From Sphingobacteriaceae bacterium GW460-11-11-14-LB5 (GTDB lineage Bacteria; Bacteroidota; Bacteroidia; Sphingobacteriales; Sphingobacteriaceae): 64,000 bases of DNA. Shown piece by piece: positions 46,264 to 55,719 of this stretch. Position 1 is the first letter of the stretch; every line of letters starts with the position of its first letter. Under the pieces are notes generated by a model. That model did no database searches. It was not told the origin of the DNA and worked only from the letters and a program-made list of their open reading frames with translations. The position numbers were made by a program, and so were the translations under genes. The DNA is taken from positions 2,542,001 to 2,606,000 of the forward strand of contig CP021237.1 in NCBI GenBank assembly GCA_002151545.1, in the 5' to 3' direction.

Positions 46264-46599
46264 TTTATTTTCCGAAGCTTTCTATTATATTCATATCGAC
46301 TGAATAATTAAGTATTTAAAATAAAAAGTAATTATTGTTAAATACTTTGAGTTTGTTAAAGAAATCAGGGCTTAGATTCCAAGCACAGTTTTTTAAGAAA
46401 TTTCAAATGTTATTTATGAAAATCTATTTATAATCCATTAACTTCTTACTTGGTTTATAAATTCTAGAAATAAATTTTGATTAATAATTTGATTAATAAA
46501 TTAATGTCTTACAGATAGAAAACTTAACTCAGTTTTTTGTTAATAACTTTCATTGGATAAAGCGCTCAATTCTTTTGATATTGAAAAAAAATTAACTTC
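46264..46599. other. A+T-rich intergenic stretch before the STAND gene
   Basis: 336 bases, strongly A+T-rich, no gene, no inverted repeat and no recognisable attachment site. It probably holds the promoter of the following gene, but no TAnnTTTG element in a good position stands out. The composition change coincides with the end of mnmE. Confidence 0.5.
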
Positions 46600-49500
46600 A
46601 TGAATATTCTACACTTAACAGACTTTCACTTTAAAACATCATTACACAACGAATTTAAACAAGATGCGATTGTTGAAAATATTGTAAATCATATAAAAAA
46701 ACAAAACATATTAATCGATTATATTTTTTTCACAGGAGACTTAGTTTTTTCAGGTACTAAATCAAATGATTTCACAAATGCGGCTGAAGTTCTCATCGAT
46801 AAACTATTATCAGCCTTAAATATTCCAAAAGATAGATTTTTTATCTGTCCAGGCAATCATGATGTGGATCGAACCAAGGTTAGCCCCGCAATAATTTCAA
46901 GAATTGATAATTTAAAAACGAATGAAGAATTGGAAGCATTCGTTAAGAAAAAGGATATTGATTACCAATCTAGTTTGTCTCCATTAGAAAATTATGAACA
47001 TTTTGCGAAACAGTATTTTACTACAACCAACAGATTTGACACCATAAGCTTTGGCTATTCGAGTCACATAAGGACACATTTAGGTAAAAGCGTCGGAGTG
47101 ATATGCTTAAATACGGCCTGGAGAGCCATTGGTGACTTGGACGAGGGTAATTTAATTGTACCTATTAGCTACCTTCAAGAAAGCTTAAAATTGATTAGCA
47201 AATGCGACATTAAAATCCTTTTACATCATCATCCAATATCTCAATTTAAGTTATATAATCAATATACTATTGAAGATTTAATTCATAATAATTTCAATGT
47301 ATCTTTTTCTGGACATTTACATAAAAACAATACTTCCGTATCGTATACTTCAAAAGATGGAATCTTAAAACTTGCATCAGCAGCAGCATTAGCAGATAAT
47401 GATGGATCTAAAATAGGCTTCACAATAGTAAATATAAATCTGGATTCTTTCAAAGTTAATGCTACTTGTTATAAATACGATGCTCAAGATGAAATATTTT
47501 ATGATACAAAACCTCTAGAACTTCAAATCCCAATTGATTCAGAAAAAGCAAAGCAAAATAAATTCAGACAAAGATTAAGGGCTTTATATAGTGAAGAACT
47601 AGAAAATGCTGACGATCTTTTTCTTAAAGGAAAGAAAGACAAAGATAATAAAGGCTTTATTGATTTGTGGACCAGTCCTGTAATCAGTTCAAAGAGTGCC
47701 GAAGAGGTCAAAAAGCAAAACTCAGTTAAAATAGTTGAAGTTGAACAAATAATTAAGTCGAATGTTAACTTTTTAATAATGGGAAATGACAAATGTGGTA
47801 AAACCTCGTTATTAAAAAAAATACAGCTAATTTGCTTAGAGGATTATAATCACTACGAGAGAATTCCTATCTATTTGGATTTCAAGAAAATTGAGAAAGA
47901 AGAGCATTTGGAGGGGAAGTTTGTAAAAGATTTAGCCTCATATTTTCAAGTAAATAAGGCAGCGGTTAAAGATATCATGGAGAATGAGACTGTTATGCTA
48001 CTTATTGATAATATGGACTTTAGAGATGATGAAAATATAAAATGGTTAGAAGGAATTGTAAAATCTTTTAGCTTAGCTCAAATTATAATTTGCACTGATC
48101 AGAATTCTGGATCGAAATATCAAGAACTAAAAATTAATACATATAGTGTTAAAACTCTTTATTTCCATAGTCTTAAACCCAAGCAGTTAAGAGAATTAGC
48201 AGATAAGTTTTATGGCAGTTCAGAAATCAGCAAGGTTGAAGTAATAAATAGAATAAATCATATTTTTGGTATGTTGGCTATACCATTTAATTTTTGGAGT
48301 GTTTCATTATTTCTATGGGTTTTTAAAGATTCCAGAAAGGATATTACAAACGATGTTGATTTGGTAGACTTATATATTGAATCAATACTTGAGAGAGAAA
48401 AACTAATTAAAAACAAGGGAAGTTTCAGCTTTGAAAAATACAAACAATATTTAGCACATCTTTCAAAATTTTTACTTGATAATAATGAAAATGCATATTC
48501 AGCTACAAGTGATAACATTTTAGAATTTACTGCTAAATACTTGGCTTCAAACCCACGTAATGATACTGATTCTGCAACAATCTGGTCATACATAACCGAT
48601 AAGGGGATTATAAAAGAAGTTGAAAACAAAAGATATGCTTTTAGACTGAATGGTGTATTTGAGTATTTCTTAGCTCATTACTTAAAATTGGATAAGGAAT
48701 TTAGAGAAACTGTTATCAATGATAATAATGTTTATCTAAGTTTCAAAAATGAACTTGAAATGTATGCCGGCTCTAATCGTGGTGACGAAGATTTTGTATT
48801 GAAGATTTTTAATAAGACAAAAGAGATATTTGCGGAAATAAATCAGGCATATTTAACCGAAAATATTGATAATGCATTAACACAGCTAGATACTGGAGAA
48901 ATAGCATTACATCTAGAAAAAAATCACACAGATTTGATCAGGAGCGTGATGTCTAATGAACAGCTAGATGACATTGAAGAGGTCGAGGAAAGTATCTCAA
49001 CTATAAGTATTCAAGATAATTGTGAAGTTAGATTAAAACGTTTTTTACCTATTGACCAAAACAATATTGTTTCCCTAGAGAATTCTCTCTACATATTAGG
49101 AAGGGTTTTTAAAAATGCAGATGATATAACAAGTACAGATCTCATAAACGAAATTTTCGACTATATTATTGATACTACGGTAAGCTGGGGATACAAACTC
49201 TTTCAATCATTTAATAGCGATAATTCAGGATTGAGTGAAGAAAAAAATAAAATGGCAGCACTTGTTAAATTGATGCGTCAAATGCTCCCAATTATTGTTC
49301 AAAGTAGAATATCTGATATGATCGGAGCAAATAATTTGCAAGGTATAATTAAAGATAAATTACATAAACTAAAAACCAGTAAAGAAGAAAGTCAATTTAA
49401 AAAATTCATATTGCTTTATACACTTGCTGATATCGATTTATTGAAAAATCATGAATATATCAAACAAAGTATTTCAGATATAAAAATACCTGTACTTAGA

Positions 49501-49710
49501 TATTCTATTTTAGTTAAAATTCTGTACTATTATAATTTTAGAACGCTTGAGTATTCACCATCTAATAAAGAAAAAATCTCTAAAACTTTACAAGGATATT
49601 TTGCTGAGGCTGGGCCTAAATTTAATAGTAAATTGTATACAAAAGATTCTGTAAGTAAAACATTCCAAACTTTAGAAAAGCTGAAAACTGTTAATGCTAA
49701 GCTTAGTTAA
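46600..49710 (+). CDS. Metallophosphoesterase-NACHT/STAND NTPase fusion, probable defence protein
   Basis: 1036 residues. Residues 1-310 are a calcineurin-like phosphoesterase with all metal motifs: Asp8-x-His10 (LTDFHF), Gly46-Asp47, Gly85-Asn86-His87-Asp88, His209-His211 (LLHHHP) and Gly238-His239-Leu-His241. Residues about 385-700 are a NACHT-type NTPase: Walker A GNDKCGKTS (395-403), Walker B VMLLIDNMD (465-473), a winged-helix end YAFRLNGVFEYFLAHYLK (679-696) and NELEMYAG. Residues about 720-1036 are helical and fit a sensor region without clear repeats. This order (effector, NTPase, sensor) is that of bacterial STAND/NLR-like anti-phage proteins. The gene is much more A+T-rich than neighbours and ends in a strong terminator. 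The defence role is inferred. Confidence 0.85.
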   Translation: MNILHLTDFHFKTSLHNEFKQDAIVENIVNHIKKQNILIDYIFFTGDLVFSGTKSNDFTNAAEVLIDKLLSALNIPKDRFFICPGNHDVDRTKVSPAIISRIDNLKTNEELEAFVKKKDIDYQSSLSPLENYEHFAKQYFTTTNRFDTISFGYSSHIRTHLGKSVGVICLNTAWRAIGDLDEGNLIVPISYLQESLKLISKCDIKILLHHHPISQFKLYNQYTIEDLIHNNFNVSFSGHLHKNNTSVSYTSKDGILKLASAAALADNDGSKIGFTIVNINLDSFKVNATCYKYDAQDEIFYDTKPLELQIPIDSEKAKQNKFRQRLRALYSEELENADDLFLKGKKDKDNKGFIDLWTSPVISSKSAEEVKKQNSVKIVEVEQIIKSNVNFLIMGNDKCGKTSLLKKIQLICLEDYNHYERIPIYLDFKKIEKEEHLEGKFVKDLASYFQVNKAAVKDIMENETVMLLIDNMDFRDDENIKWLEGIVKSFSLAQIIICTDQNSGSKYQELKINTYSVKTLYFHSLKPKQLRELADKFYGSSEISKVEVINRINHIFGMLAIPFNFWSVSLFLWVFKDSRKDITNDVDLVDLYIESILEREKLIKNKGSFSFEKYKQYLAHLSKFLLDNNENAYSATSDNILEFTAKYLASNPRNDTDSATIWSYITDKGIIKEVENKRYAFRLNGVFEYFLAHYLKLDKEFRETVINDNNVYLSFKNELEMYAGSNRGDEDFVLKIFNKTKEIFAEINQAYLTENIDNALTQLDTGEIALHLEKNHTDLIRSVMSNEQLDDIEEVEESISTISIQDNCEVRLKRFLPIDQNNIVSLENSLYILGRVFKNADDITSTDLINEIFDYIIDTTVSWGYKLFQSFNSDNSGLSEEKNKMAALVKLMRQMLPIIVQSRISDMIGANNLQGIIKDKLHKLKTSKEESQFKKFILLYTLADIDLLKNHEYIKQSISDIKIPVLRYSILVKILYYYNFRTLEYSPSNKEKISKTLQGYFAEAGPKFNSKLYTKDSVSKTFQTLEKLKTVNAKLS

Positions 49711-49771
49711 TAATTGAGATAAAAAAACAGAATACTTATTTGAGAAATTATTAGCTAATTGTTTTGTATTT

Positions 49772-49818
49772 GTTATTTTGTAATAGTAATTAATTTTACT
49801 ATTACAAAATAACTTTTT
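49772..49818. terminator. Strong bidirectional terminator after the STAND gene
   Basis: Perfect 17-bp inverted repeat (49772-49788 and 49797-49813; core TTTTGTAATAGTA / TACTATTACAAAA) with an 8-base loop, then TTTTT. Its A+T-rich stem matches the composition of the preceding gene rather than that of the chromosome, so it may have come with it. Confidence 0.85.
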
Positions 49819-49890
49819 GTATCGGGGAGTAATACACGATTTAAAGTAAGAGGCTATGGATAAAGCGTTTTATTTTCTACTTCTTTCCTT

Positions 49891-50664
49891 TTACACAACA
49901 TACACTTTCAGAATATCATAAGCAAATCTTAAAATTGTTCCGAAAACAACGATCAGAAAAAATACACGCACAAATTTATTTCCTTTAAGCAAGGCTAGTT
50001 TTGTACCGAAGAAAGCACCCGTTAGGTTAAAAAGTGCCATTGGGATGGCGTATTGAAACAGGATATGTCCTGTTGAACTGAAATAGATAATGGCTGCCAG
50101 ATTAGTCGCCATATTTACAATTTTGGCATGTGCACTGGCACCTATAAAATCGAAGCCCAGTACAGCAATAAAAACCAAGATCAGAAAAGAGCCGGTACCT
50201 GGTCCGATTAAGCCATCATAAAAACCAATCAATATTCCAAATAAAGCAGCCATTAAAACCTGTTGTTTAAGCGAATGGTCTTTCTCCTGGTGGATACCAA
50301 ATTGTTTATTAAAATAGGTATAAAGTGCAACTAAAATCAGCACAACAAGGATTACCGGTTTAATGACCGAATTATCGATCCTACTCACCAAAAACGCCCC
50401 CATCAATGCGGCTAAAAATGCAGTAAGCACACAGGCAGCAAGCACCTTGTAATTAAAACTAACCTGTTTAGAATATTTGAAAGCGGCCAGCGTTGTACCC
50501 GCCATTGATGGGATTTTTGTAGTTCCTAAAAGCGTAGCCACAGGATAATGTGGTAAAATAAGTAAAATGGCGGGAGTTTGTAATAAACCGCCGCCACCTA
50601 CAATAGCATCTATAAATCCGGCAGCAAAAGCCACCAAACAAAGTAAAATCAGTTCGTTAACCAC
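49891..50664 (-). CDS. TauE/SafE family (TSUP) permease
   Basis: 257 residues. Eight hydrophobic segments in two halves; the first half contains FAAGFIDAIVGGGGLLQTPAIL and LLGTTKIPSMAGT and the second GFYDGLIGPGTGSFLILVFI, the paired glycine-rich loops of the sulfite-exporter TauE/SafE family. Members export sulfite, sulfoacetate or other organosulfur anions from the cytoplasm. The substrate is unknown. It ends near 49891, 60 bases upstream of argS end on the same strand. Confidence 0.94.
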   Translation of the reverse strand: MVNELILLCLVAFAAGFIDAIVGGGGLLQTPAILLILPHYPVATLLGTTKIPSMAGTTLAAFKYSKQVSFNYKVLAACVLTAFLAALMGAFLVSRIDNSVIKPVILVVLILVALYTYFNKQFGIHQEKDHSLKQQVLMAALFGILIGFYDGLIGPGTGSFLILVFIAVLGFDFIGASAHAKIVNMATNLAAIIYFSSTGHILFQYAIPMALFNLTGAFFGTKLALLKGNKFVRVFFLIVVFGTILRFAYDILKVYVV

Positions 50665-50724
50665 TAATTAAATTTTTAAATCAATACTTCCGAATTCATT
50701 ACCGCTGGCTTCAGCCAACAGTAA

Positions 50725-52497
50725 CTACATCCGCTCTGGCGAAGTAATCCCTAAAATCAGCATACCAGCATGAATAATATCAGCTGTTTTTTTGCTCAGG
50801 TTTAAACGGAACTGTTTCACTTCACCATCTTCAGTTTTTACAATTGGCGGTACCTCATGATAAAACTTGTTAAACAGTTTAGCCAGTTCGTATAAATAGT
50901 TGGCCAAACTTGCCGGACTATAAGCCTTAGCTGCAATAGCAATTTCTGCAGGGTATTTCGCCAATTGCAGAATCATTTCCAGTTCCACATCCGATATTCC
51001 TGAAAACTGCTCACTACCAACTGCAAACTGATAATCCGATTTACTCAACAGCGATTTAATCCGTGCATGTGTATACTGGATAAATGGCCCTGTATTCCCC
51101 TGGAAATCGATACTTTCAGCAGGATTAAACAATAAACGTTTTTTCGGTTCAACCTTTAAAAGGAAATATTTTAAAGCACCTAAACCAATATTTTTATATA
51201 ACTCTTCTTTATCTGCTTCGCTAAAATCGTTGGTTTTACCCAATTCTTCCGTTTTCTCTCGGGCGGTGGTTACCATGCTTTCGATTAACTCATCCGCATC
51301 AACAACTGTTCCTTCACGGCTTTTCATTTTTCCGTTTGGCAAATCAACCATTCCGTACGATAAATGGTATAAACCTTTCGCCCAGCTTTTGCCCAGTTTC
51401 TCTAAAATCAGGAACAATACCTTAAAGTGATAATCCTGCTCATTTCCTACCACATAAATCGACTCATCCATATTGAAATCGTCGTGTTTCATTTCGGCAG
51501 TACCCAAATCCTGCGTAATGTAAACCGAAGTCCCATCGGCACGTAAAACCAGTTTCTGGTCTAAACCGTCGGCAGTTAAATCGATCCATACCGAACCATC
51601 TTCCTTTTTAAAGAAAACGCCTTTGGCCAAACCTTCATCAACCGTACCTTTTCCTAACAGGTAAGTATTGCTTTCGTAGTAAAATTTATCAAAATCAACC
51701 CCAAGGTTTTTATATGTTACATTAAAACCAGCGTAAACCCACTCGTTCATGGTTTTCCAAAGCGAAACTACTTCCTCATCACCTTGCTCCCATTTCAGCA
51801 GCATTTGTTGCGCTTCTTTAATCAACGGTGCATTTTTCTTGGCCTCTTCTTCAGTTTGTCCTTCCGCTTTTAACGAATCAATCTCTTTTTTGTATTCTTT
51901 ATCAAAAATGACGTAATATTTTCCAACCAGGTGATCGCCCTTTAAGCCAGTGCTTTCAGGTGTTTCGCCATTACCCCACTTTTGCCAGGCCAACATCGAT
52001 TTACAGATGTGGATACCACGATCGTTAACCAGGTTTACCTTCACCACATCGTAACCGTAAGCTTTAAGCAGCTCAGAAACCGAGTAACCCAATAAATTAT
52101 TACGCACGTGCCCCAGGTGGAGCGGTTTATTGGTATTTGGCGAAGAATATTCGACCATTACCTTTTTACCGTTAGGTGCATATACACCAAAATCGGGCGA
52201 TAAAATTTCTTCGTTAAACTGTTTTAAGAAATAACTTTCAGCAATGCTTAAGTTTAAAAAGCCTTTAACCACATTAAATTTAGTGATATCGGTTACGTTG
52301 GCAACCAAATATTCGCCAATTTCTGTAGCAGTTTGTTCCGGCGATTTCTTAGAAATTTTGGTGATCGGAAAAACAACAATCGTTGCCTGTCCTTCAAATT
52401 CTTTACGGGTTTCTTGTATGTTGATTACACTTTCGGCTACTTCTTCCTTATAAAGTTCAAAAATGGCTTTCTGTGTTTCGGCAATAATAAAATTCAT
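50725..52497 (-). CDS. argS: Arginyl-tRNA synthetase
   Basis: 590 residues from the ATG at 52497 (MNFIIAETQK); the frame is open further upstream but the extra 31 residues lie in repeat-like sequence. Class I synthetase: N-terminal additional domain (1-100), HIGH motif as HLGH at 127-130 (NKPLHLGHVRNN), KMSKS-like KMKSREGT (PNGKMKSREGTVVDADELI), and the anticodon-binding helical domain ending ADIIHAGMLILGI. Charges tRNA-Arg in the cytoplasm. It stands next to two arginine-deiminase-fold genes. Confidence 0.97.
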   Translation of the reverse strand: MNFIIAETQKAIFELYKEEVAESVINIQETRKEFEGQATIVVFPITKISKKSPEQTATEIGEYLVANVTDITKFNVVKGFLNLSIAESYFLKQFNEEILSPDFGVYAPNGKKVMVEYSSPNTNKPLHLGHVRNNLLGYSVSELLKAYGYDVVKVNLVNDRGIHICKSMLAWQKWGNGETPESTGLKGDHLVGKYYVIFDKEYKKEIDSLKAEGQTEEEAKKNAPLIKEAQQMLLKWEQGDEEVVSLWKTMNEWVYAGFNVTYKNLGVDFDKFYYESNTYLLGKGTVDEGLAKGVFFKKEDGSVWIDLTADGLDQKLVLRADGTSVYITQDLGTAEMKHDDFNMDESIYVVGNEQDYHFKVLFLILEKLGKSWAKGLYHLSYGMVDLPNGKMKSREGTVVDADELIESMVTTAREKTEELGKTNDFSEADKEELYKNIGLGALKYFLLKVEPKKRLLFNPAESIDFQGNTGPFIQYTHARIKSLLSKSDYQFAVGSEQFSGISDVELEMILQLAKYPAEIAIAAKAYSPASLANYLYELAKLFNKFYHEVPPIVKTEDGEVKQFRLNLSKKTADIIHAGMLILGITSPERM

Positions 52498-52510
52498 GTG
52501 CCAAAAATAT

Positions 52511-52555
52511 GTAAAAAAGGTGGAAGGTGAAAGGTTTAAGGCGGAAGGTTTTTGA
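52511..52555. repeat. AAGGTTT-type simple tract upstream of argS
   Basis: Degenerate tandem of AAGGTTT/GGTGAAAGG/AAGGCGGAAGG heptads. Similar tracts (or their complement, AACCTTA) occur at 54305-54345, 54402-54426 and 59105-59140, usually close to a start codon. Confidence 0.6.
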
Positions 52556-52582
52556 GCTTTCAAAAGGCTTGGAAAGCTAAGT

Positions 52583-52665
52583 AGTGCCAATCGGTTCCGA
52601 TAGTCCTTCTTTCCGCTATAGTCCCGATTGAAGGAATCGGGAGCTGCCGCTTCAATAAGGTTTAA
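52583..52665. repeat. Family-1 module B with a different stem
   Basis: Flanks are identical to the array at 29.3-30.5 kb (AGTCCTTCTTTCCGCT on the left, GCCGCTTCAATAAGGTTTA on the right), but the inner hairpin is AGTCCCGATT...AATCGGGAGCT instead of the TATCTTTTTG/CAAAAAGGATA arms. The stem is kept although its sequence has changed completely. Confidence 0.8.
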
Positions 52666-52812
52666 GGATGTGGGTGCTGTGCAATAAAAAAGTCGGGAGT
52701 CCGATGTCCGGGGTCGGAAGACAGAATACCTATAAATATAAATCTCATTGGTCTTCTAACTTTTCCAGCACCTATTTTCAAACTATATCTTCGGACTTTC
52801 GGACCCCTGGAC

Positions 52813-52843
52813 TTTCGGACTCTCAAAAATTCTAATAGATTTG
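52813..52843 (+). promoter_or_regulatory. Promoter of the arginine-deiminase-fold gene
   Basis: -33 element TTTC (52813-52816, one mismatch to TTTG), 19-base spacer, -7 element TAGATTTG (52836-52843). Transcription would start near 52849, 12 bases before the ATG at 52861. The -33 lies in a local duplication of GGACTTTCGGAC. Confidence 0.6.
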
Positions 52844-52860
52844 CAATAACTAACTTTTTT

Positions 52861-54306
52861 ATGAGCGAGCAGAACCCAAATTTTAAAGTGAGCGTAAACA
52901 CCGAAATCGGCAGATTGCGTAAATTATTAATACATAGTCCTGATAGTGGATTAGGCAAAGTAGTACCCTCTAAGGCACAAGATTGGCTTTTCGAAGATAT
53001 AGTACATTTAGATACCATCCGTAAAGGCGAATACGATTATTATATTAAATTGTTGATGTATTTTCTTGATCCTGATAAGATTAAAGGAAAACTGAGCGAT
53101 ATAGATTCGGAAGCATCCAACCGTAATTTTTATAAACCCAACCACCCCGATTTTCACAATTCTAAATCGGTAATCGAGATTCAGAATCTGTTGAGCGAAA
53201 TGCTCGAAAACGAATCCATCCGCAAAAAACTGGTTGCTGCCGTTTGTGCGATTGAAGGCTGTACCTATAAAGTACAGTTAGCGTTAACGAATACCGATCC
53301 GAAACAGTTGGCTGAGATTTTCATCTCCGGTACACTGGCCGACGATACGATGATTTTTGCACCGATCCCCAATTTAATTTTCACCAGGGATGTAGGCACC
53401 ACAATTAATAACCACATTCTGTTAAACAAACCGGCAAAAAAAGCCCGTGTGCGCGAAACGCTTTTAATGCGTTATATATTCTTCAACCATCCTTTGTTTG
53501 AAGATTACCGCAATAACATTCTCGAAATTCCGGATGTAACCATGCACTTTTTAAGACCAGGCGATGAACCTGCTTTCAGCACCACTTTAGAGGGTGGCGA
53601 TGTGATGATGGTGAGTCCTAACCACGTATTAATCGGCTGTAGCGAGCGGACATCAGAGCATGGTGCCAACGAAGCGATTAAGTTATTGTTCGATCAGGAT
53701 GTGGTCGAAAAAGTTACCGTGGTGAAAATACCGAGCAAACGTGATTACATGCACCTGGATACTGTTTTCACGCAAGTTAAACGCAATACCTGGGTAATTT
53801 TGAATTCGATTGCGCATTCACCAAAATATAATCCTTATGAGCCGATCAACTTTTTAAAAGAACCCGAAAAACTGGAAGCGACTACCGCCATTCAGTTTAC
53901 TAAAGCCAATCCAAGCGAGCCGAAACACTTCAAACATGTAGAAGCTTTATTAAATGATATTAGCCAGAACGACTTAAAAAGCACCGAACCTACTCAGATT
54001 ATTTATAGCGGAAACAATCAGTTCCCTTACGATTCGCGTGAGCAGTGGACAGATTCCTGTAACCTTTTAGCCATTAAAGATGGTGTGGTTTTAGGTTACG
54101 ACAGAAACGATAAAACCGTTGAGGCCTTTAAAACTGCTGGCTTTGATGTAGTGGATGTAAAAGATTTGATCCAGGATTTAGAAAGCGGTAAAGTAAATGT
54201 CGAAACCATAACCGATACGTTGATTTTAATGCCTTCGGCAGAATTATCACGTGCCCGTGGGGGTTTCCATTGTATGAGTTTGCCGATATTAAGAGACAAT
54301 ATTTGA
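52861..54306 (+). CDS. Arginine-deiminase/amidinotransferase-fold protein
   Basis: 481 residues. Five-bladed propeller fold of the guanidino-modifying enzymes: start VNTEIGRLRKLLIHSPDSGL, FTRDVGTTINNHI, LEGGDVMMVSPNHVLIG, His298 in MHLDTVFTQV and the nucleophile Cys471 in RARGGFHCMSLP. These match the Cys-His-Asp/Glu set of arginine deiminases and related hydrolases, so it most likely hydrolyses arginine or a derivative to citrulline-type products. It is followed by ctlX (120 bases) on the same strand and lies back to back with argS. Exact substrate not certain. Confidence 0.87.
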   Translation: MSEQNPNFKVSVNTEIGRLRKLLIHSPDSGLGKVVPSKAQDWLFEDIVHLDTIRKGEYDYYIKLLMYFLDPDKIKGKLSDIDSEASNRNFYKPNHPDFHNSKSVIEIQNLLSEMLENESIRKKLVAAVCAIEGCTYKVQLALTNTDPKQLAEIFISGTLADDTMIFAPIPNLIFTRDVGTTINNHILLNKPAKKARVRETLLMRYIFFNHPLFEDYRNNILEIPDVTMHFLRPGDEPAFSTTLEGGDVMMVSPNHVLIGCSERTSEHGANEAIKLLFDQDVVEKVTVVKIPSKRDYMHLDTVFTQVKRNTWVILNSIAHSPKYNPYEPINFLKEPEKLEATTAIQFTKANPSEPKHFKHVEALLNDISQNDLKSTEPTQIIYSGNNQFPYDSREQWTDSCNLLAIKDGVVLGYDRNDKTVEAFKTAGFDVVDVKDLIQDLESGKVNVETITDTLILMPSAELSRARGGFHCMSLPILRDNI

Positions 54307-54430
54307 GGTTTAAGGCGTAAGGTATAGGGTTTAAGGTTAAATTTGCCTATAGTATAAATGCCTGATATTTAATGAATACTTTTGGGGCAGTATGCAACCT
54401 TAAACCTTACGCCTTTTACCTTTCACCATT
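54305..54430. repeat. AAGGTTT tract and inverted complement between the two hydrolase genes
   Basis: GGCGTAAGG...GGGTTTAAGGTT at 54315-54341 is answered by AACCTTAAACCTTACGCC at 54398-54415, an inverted repeat with a small insertion in one arm. It belongs to the heptad tracts found around 52.5 and 59.1 kb. Confidence 0.6.
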
Positions 54431-55345
54431 ATGCAGACTACCAACCATATCCTCATGATCCGCCCTGTTGATTTTAAATTCAACGAGCAAACGGCGGGAA
54501 ATAACAAATTTCAAGTTGCTTCTACTGAAACCAATGTACAAACAGAGGCTTTAAAAGAATTTGATGCCTTTGTTGATTTACTACGAAAAAATAATGTTGA
54601 TGTGACAGTGGTTGATGATACCTTACAACCAGAAACACCTGATTCTATTTTCCCCAACAATTGGGTTTCCTTTCATGAGGATGGCTCAGTATACCTTTAT
54701 CCGATGTTTTCTGAAAACCGAAGATTGGAGCGCAGAAAAGAGATTTTGGATGGTTTAAAAGAAAACTTCGAAGTTAACCACATCAGCGATTTAAGCTTTT
54801 ACGAACATCAGCATGCGTTTTTAGAAGGCACAGGAAGCATGGTATTAGATCGCACCAACAAAATTGCTTATGCCTGCTTAAGTGTGCGTACCGATGAAGA
54901 AGTGTTAGACAATTTCTGCATGCTGACCGGATATGAACCGGTGGCATTCCAGGCGGTTGACGAATCGAATTTCCCGATTTACCACACCAACGTGATGATG
55001 TGCATCGGCGATCGTTTTGCAGTAATTTGCCTGGATTCGATTAAAGATCCTGAAGAAAAACTGAATGTTACCATTAGTTTAAAAGGATCAGGAAAAGAAA
55101 TTATCGAAATCAACCTGGAGCAAATGAACAAATTTGCAGGCAACATGTTACAACTTACCAACGCAGATGACGAAAGTTTATTGGTGATGTCAGAACAGGC
55201 TTATCTATCCTTAACTGCTGAGCAGATTGTTGCGCTTGAACAATATAGCAGAATCATTTATGCACCGCTTTATACCATCGAAAAAAACGGCGGTGGCAGC
55301 GCAAGGTGCATGCTGGCTGAGATACATTTGCCCAGTAAATTGTAG
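54431..55345 (+). CDS. ctlX: CtlX-like citrulline/arginine hydrolase
   Basis: 304 residues. Amidinotransferase/DDAH-type fold: NHILMIRPVDFKFNEQTAGNNKFQ at the start, PDSIFPNNWVSFHEDGSVYLYPMFSENRR in the middle, His185 (IYHTNVMMCIGD) and Cys293 (GGGSARCMLAEIHLP) as the likely catalytic pair. This pattern is that of the CtlX family described with citrulline utilisation in Bacteroidota. It stands directly after another enzyme of the same superfamily, which suggests related substrates. Confidence 0.87.
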   Translation: MQTTNHILMIRPVDFKFNEQTAGNNKFQVASTETNVQTEALKEFDAFVDLLRKNNVDVTVVDDTLQPETPDSIFPNNWVSFHEDGSVYLYPMFSENRRLERRKEILDGLKENFEVNHISDLSFYEHQHAFLEGTGSMVLDRTNKIAYACLSVRTDEEVLDNFCMLTGYEPVAFQAVDESNFPIYHTNVMMCIGDRFAVICLDSIKDPEEKLNVTISLKGSGKEIIEINLEQMNKFAGNMLQLTNADDESLLVMSEQAYLSLTAEQIVALEQYSRIIYAPLYTIEKNGGGSARCMLAEIHLPSKL

Positions 55346-55393
55346 GCATAAAACAAATATTGGTAAGTCACCAATCCCATAAATCTATTTTTA

Positions 55394-55708
55394 ATGGAAT
55401 CAGATTTAACAGAAAAAGAATTGCGATTGGCAACCTTCATGAGTGAAATTTCAGAAAATTGCTATTCTGCTGGTTGGATGCAGAATTTAGAATATGAATT
55501 ATGGTATGCCCTAATAAATGGAGAAAGGAAATACGGACAATCTTACATCACAGAAGCTGATATTTCCACATTGCTTAAGCTTTCTACAGATGCGGATGCC
55601 TGGATCGTATATGATGACGATAAAGGGGAAACAGCTTTGAGCTTAAAAAAATGGACGGAAAAGTTTAATAAGGATGTGGAGCAAAATAAAGTAATTATAA
55701 AAGGTTAA
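55394..55708 (+). CDS. Unknown small acidic protein
   Basis: 104 residues, acidic, helical at the N-terminus (TEKELRLATFMSEISENCY) with aromatic-rich middle (WMQNLEYELWYALINGERKYGQSYI) and DAWIVYDDDKGETALSLKKW. I do not recognise a family; the size, acidity and single-domain look resemble immunity-type proteins, but there is no toxin gene beside it. It starts 48 bases after ctlX. Confidence 0.7.
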   Translation: MESDLTEKELRLATFMSEISENCYSAGWMQNLEYELWYALINGERKYGQSYITEADISTLLKLSTDADAWIVYDDDKGETALSLKKWTEKFNKDVEQNKVIIKG

Positions 55709-55719
55709 TAACTTTATTA

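Noticed and set aside
46264..46599. Attachment site of an integrated element next to mnmE
   Set aside because: No duplication of the mnmE 3' end was found near 49.8 kb and there is no integrase; acquisition is suggested by composition only.
52498..52590. Longer N-terminus for argS
   Set aside because: The added 31 residues come from the heptad and repeat tract; synthetase homology starts at MNFIIAET.
55394..55708. Toxin-immunity or toxin-antitoxin pair
   Set aside because: The small acidic protein has no partner gene beside it; the opposite-strand frame is repeat-derived.
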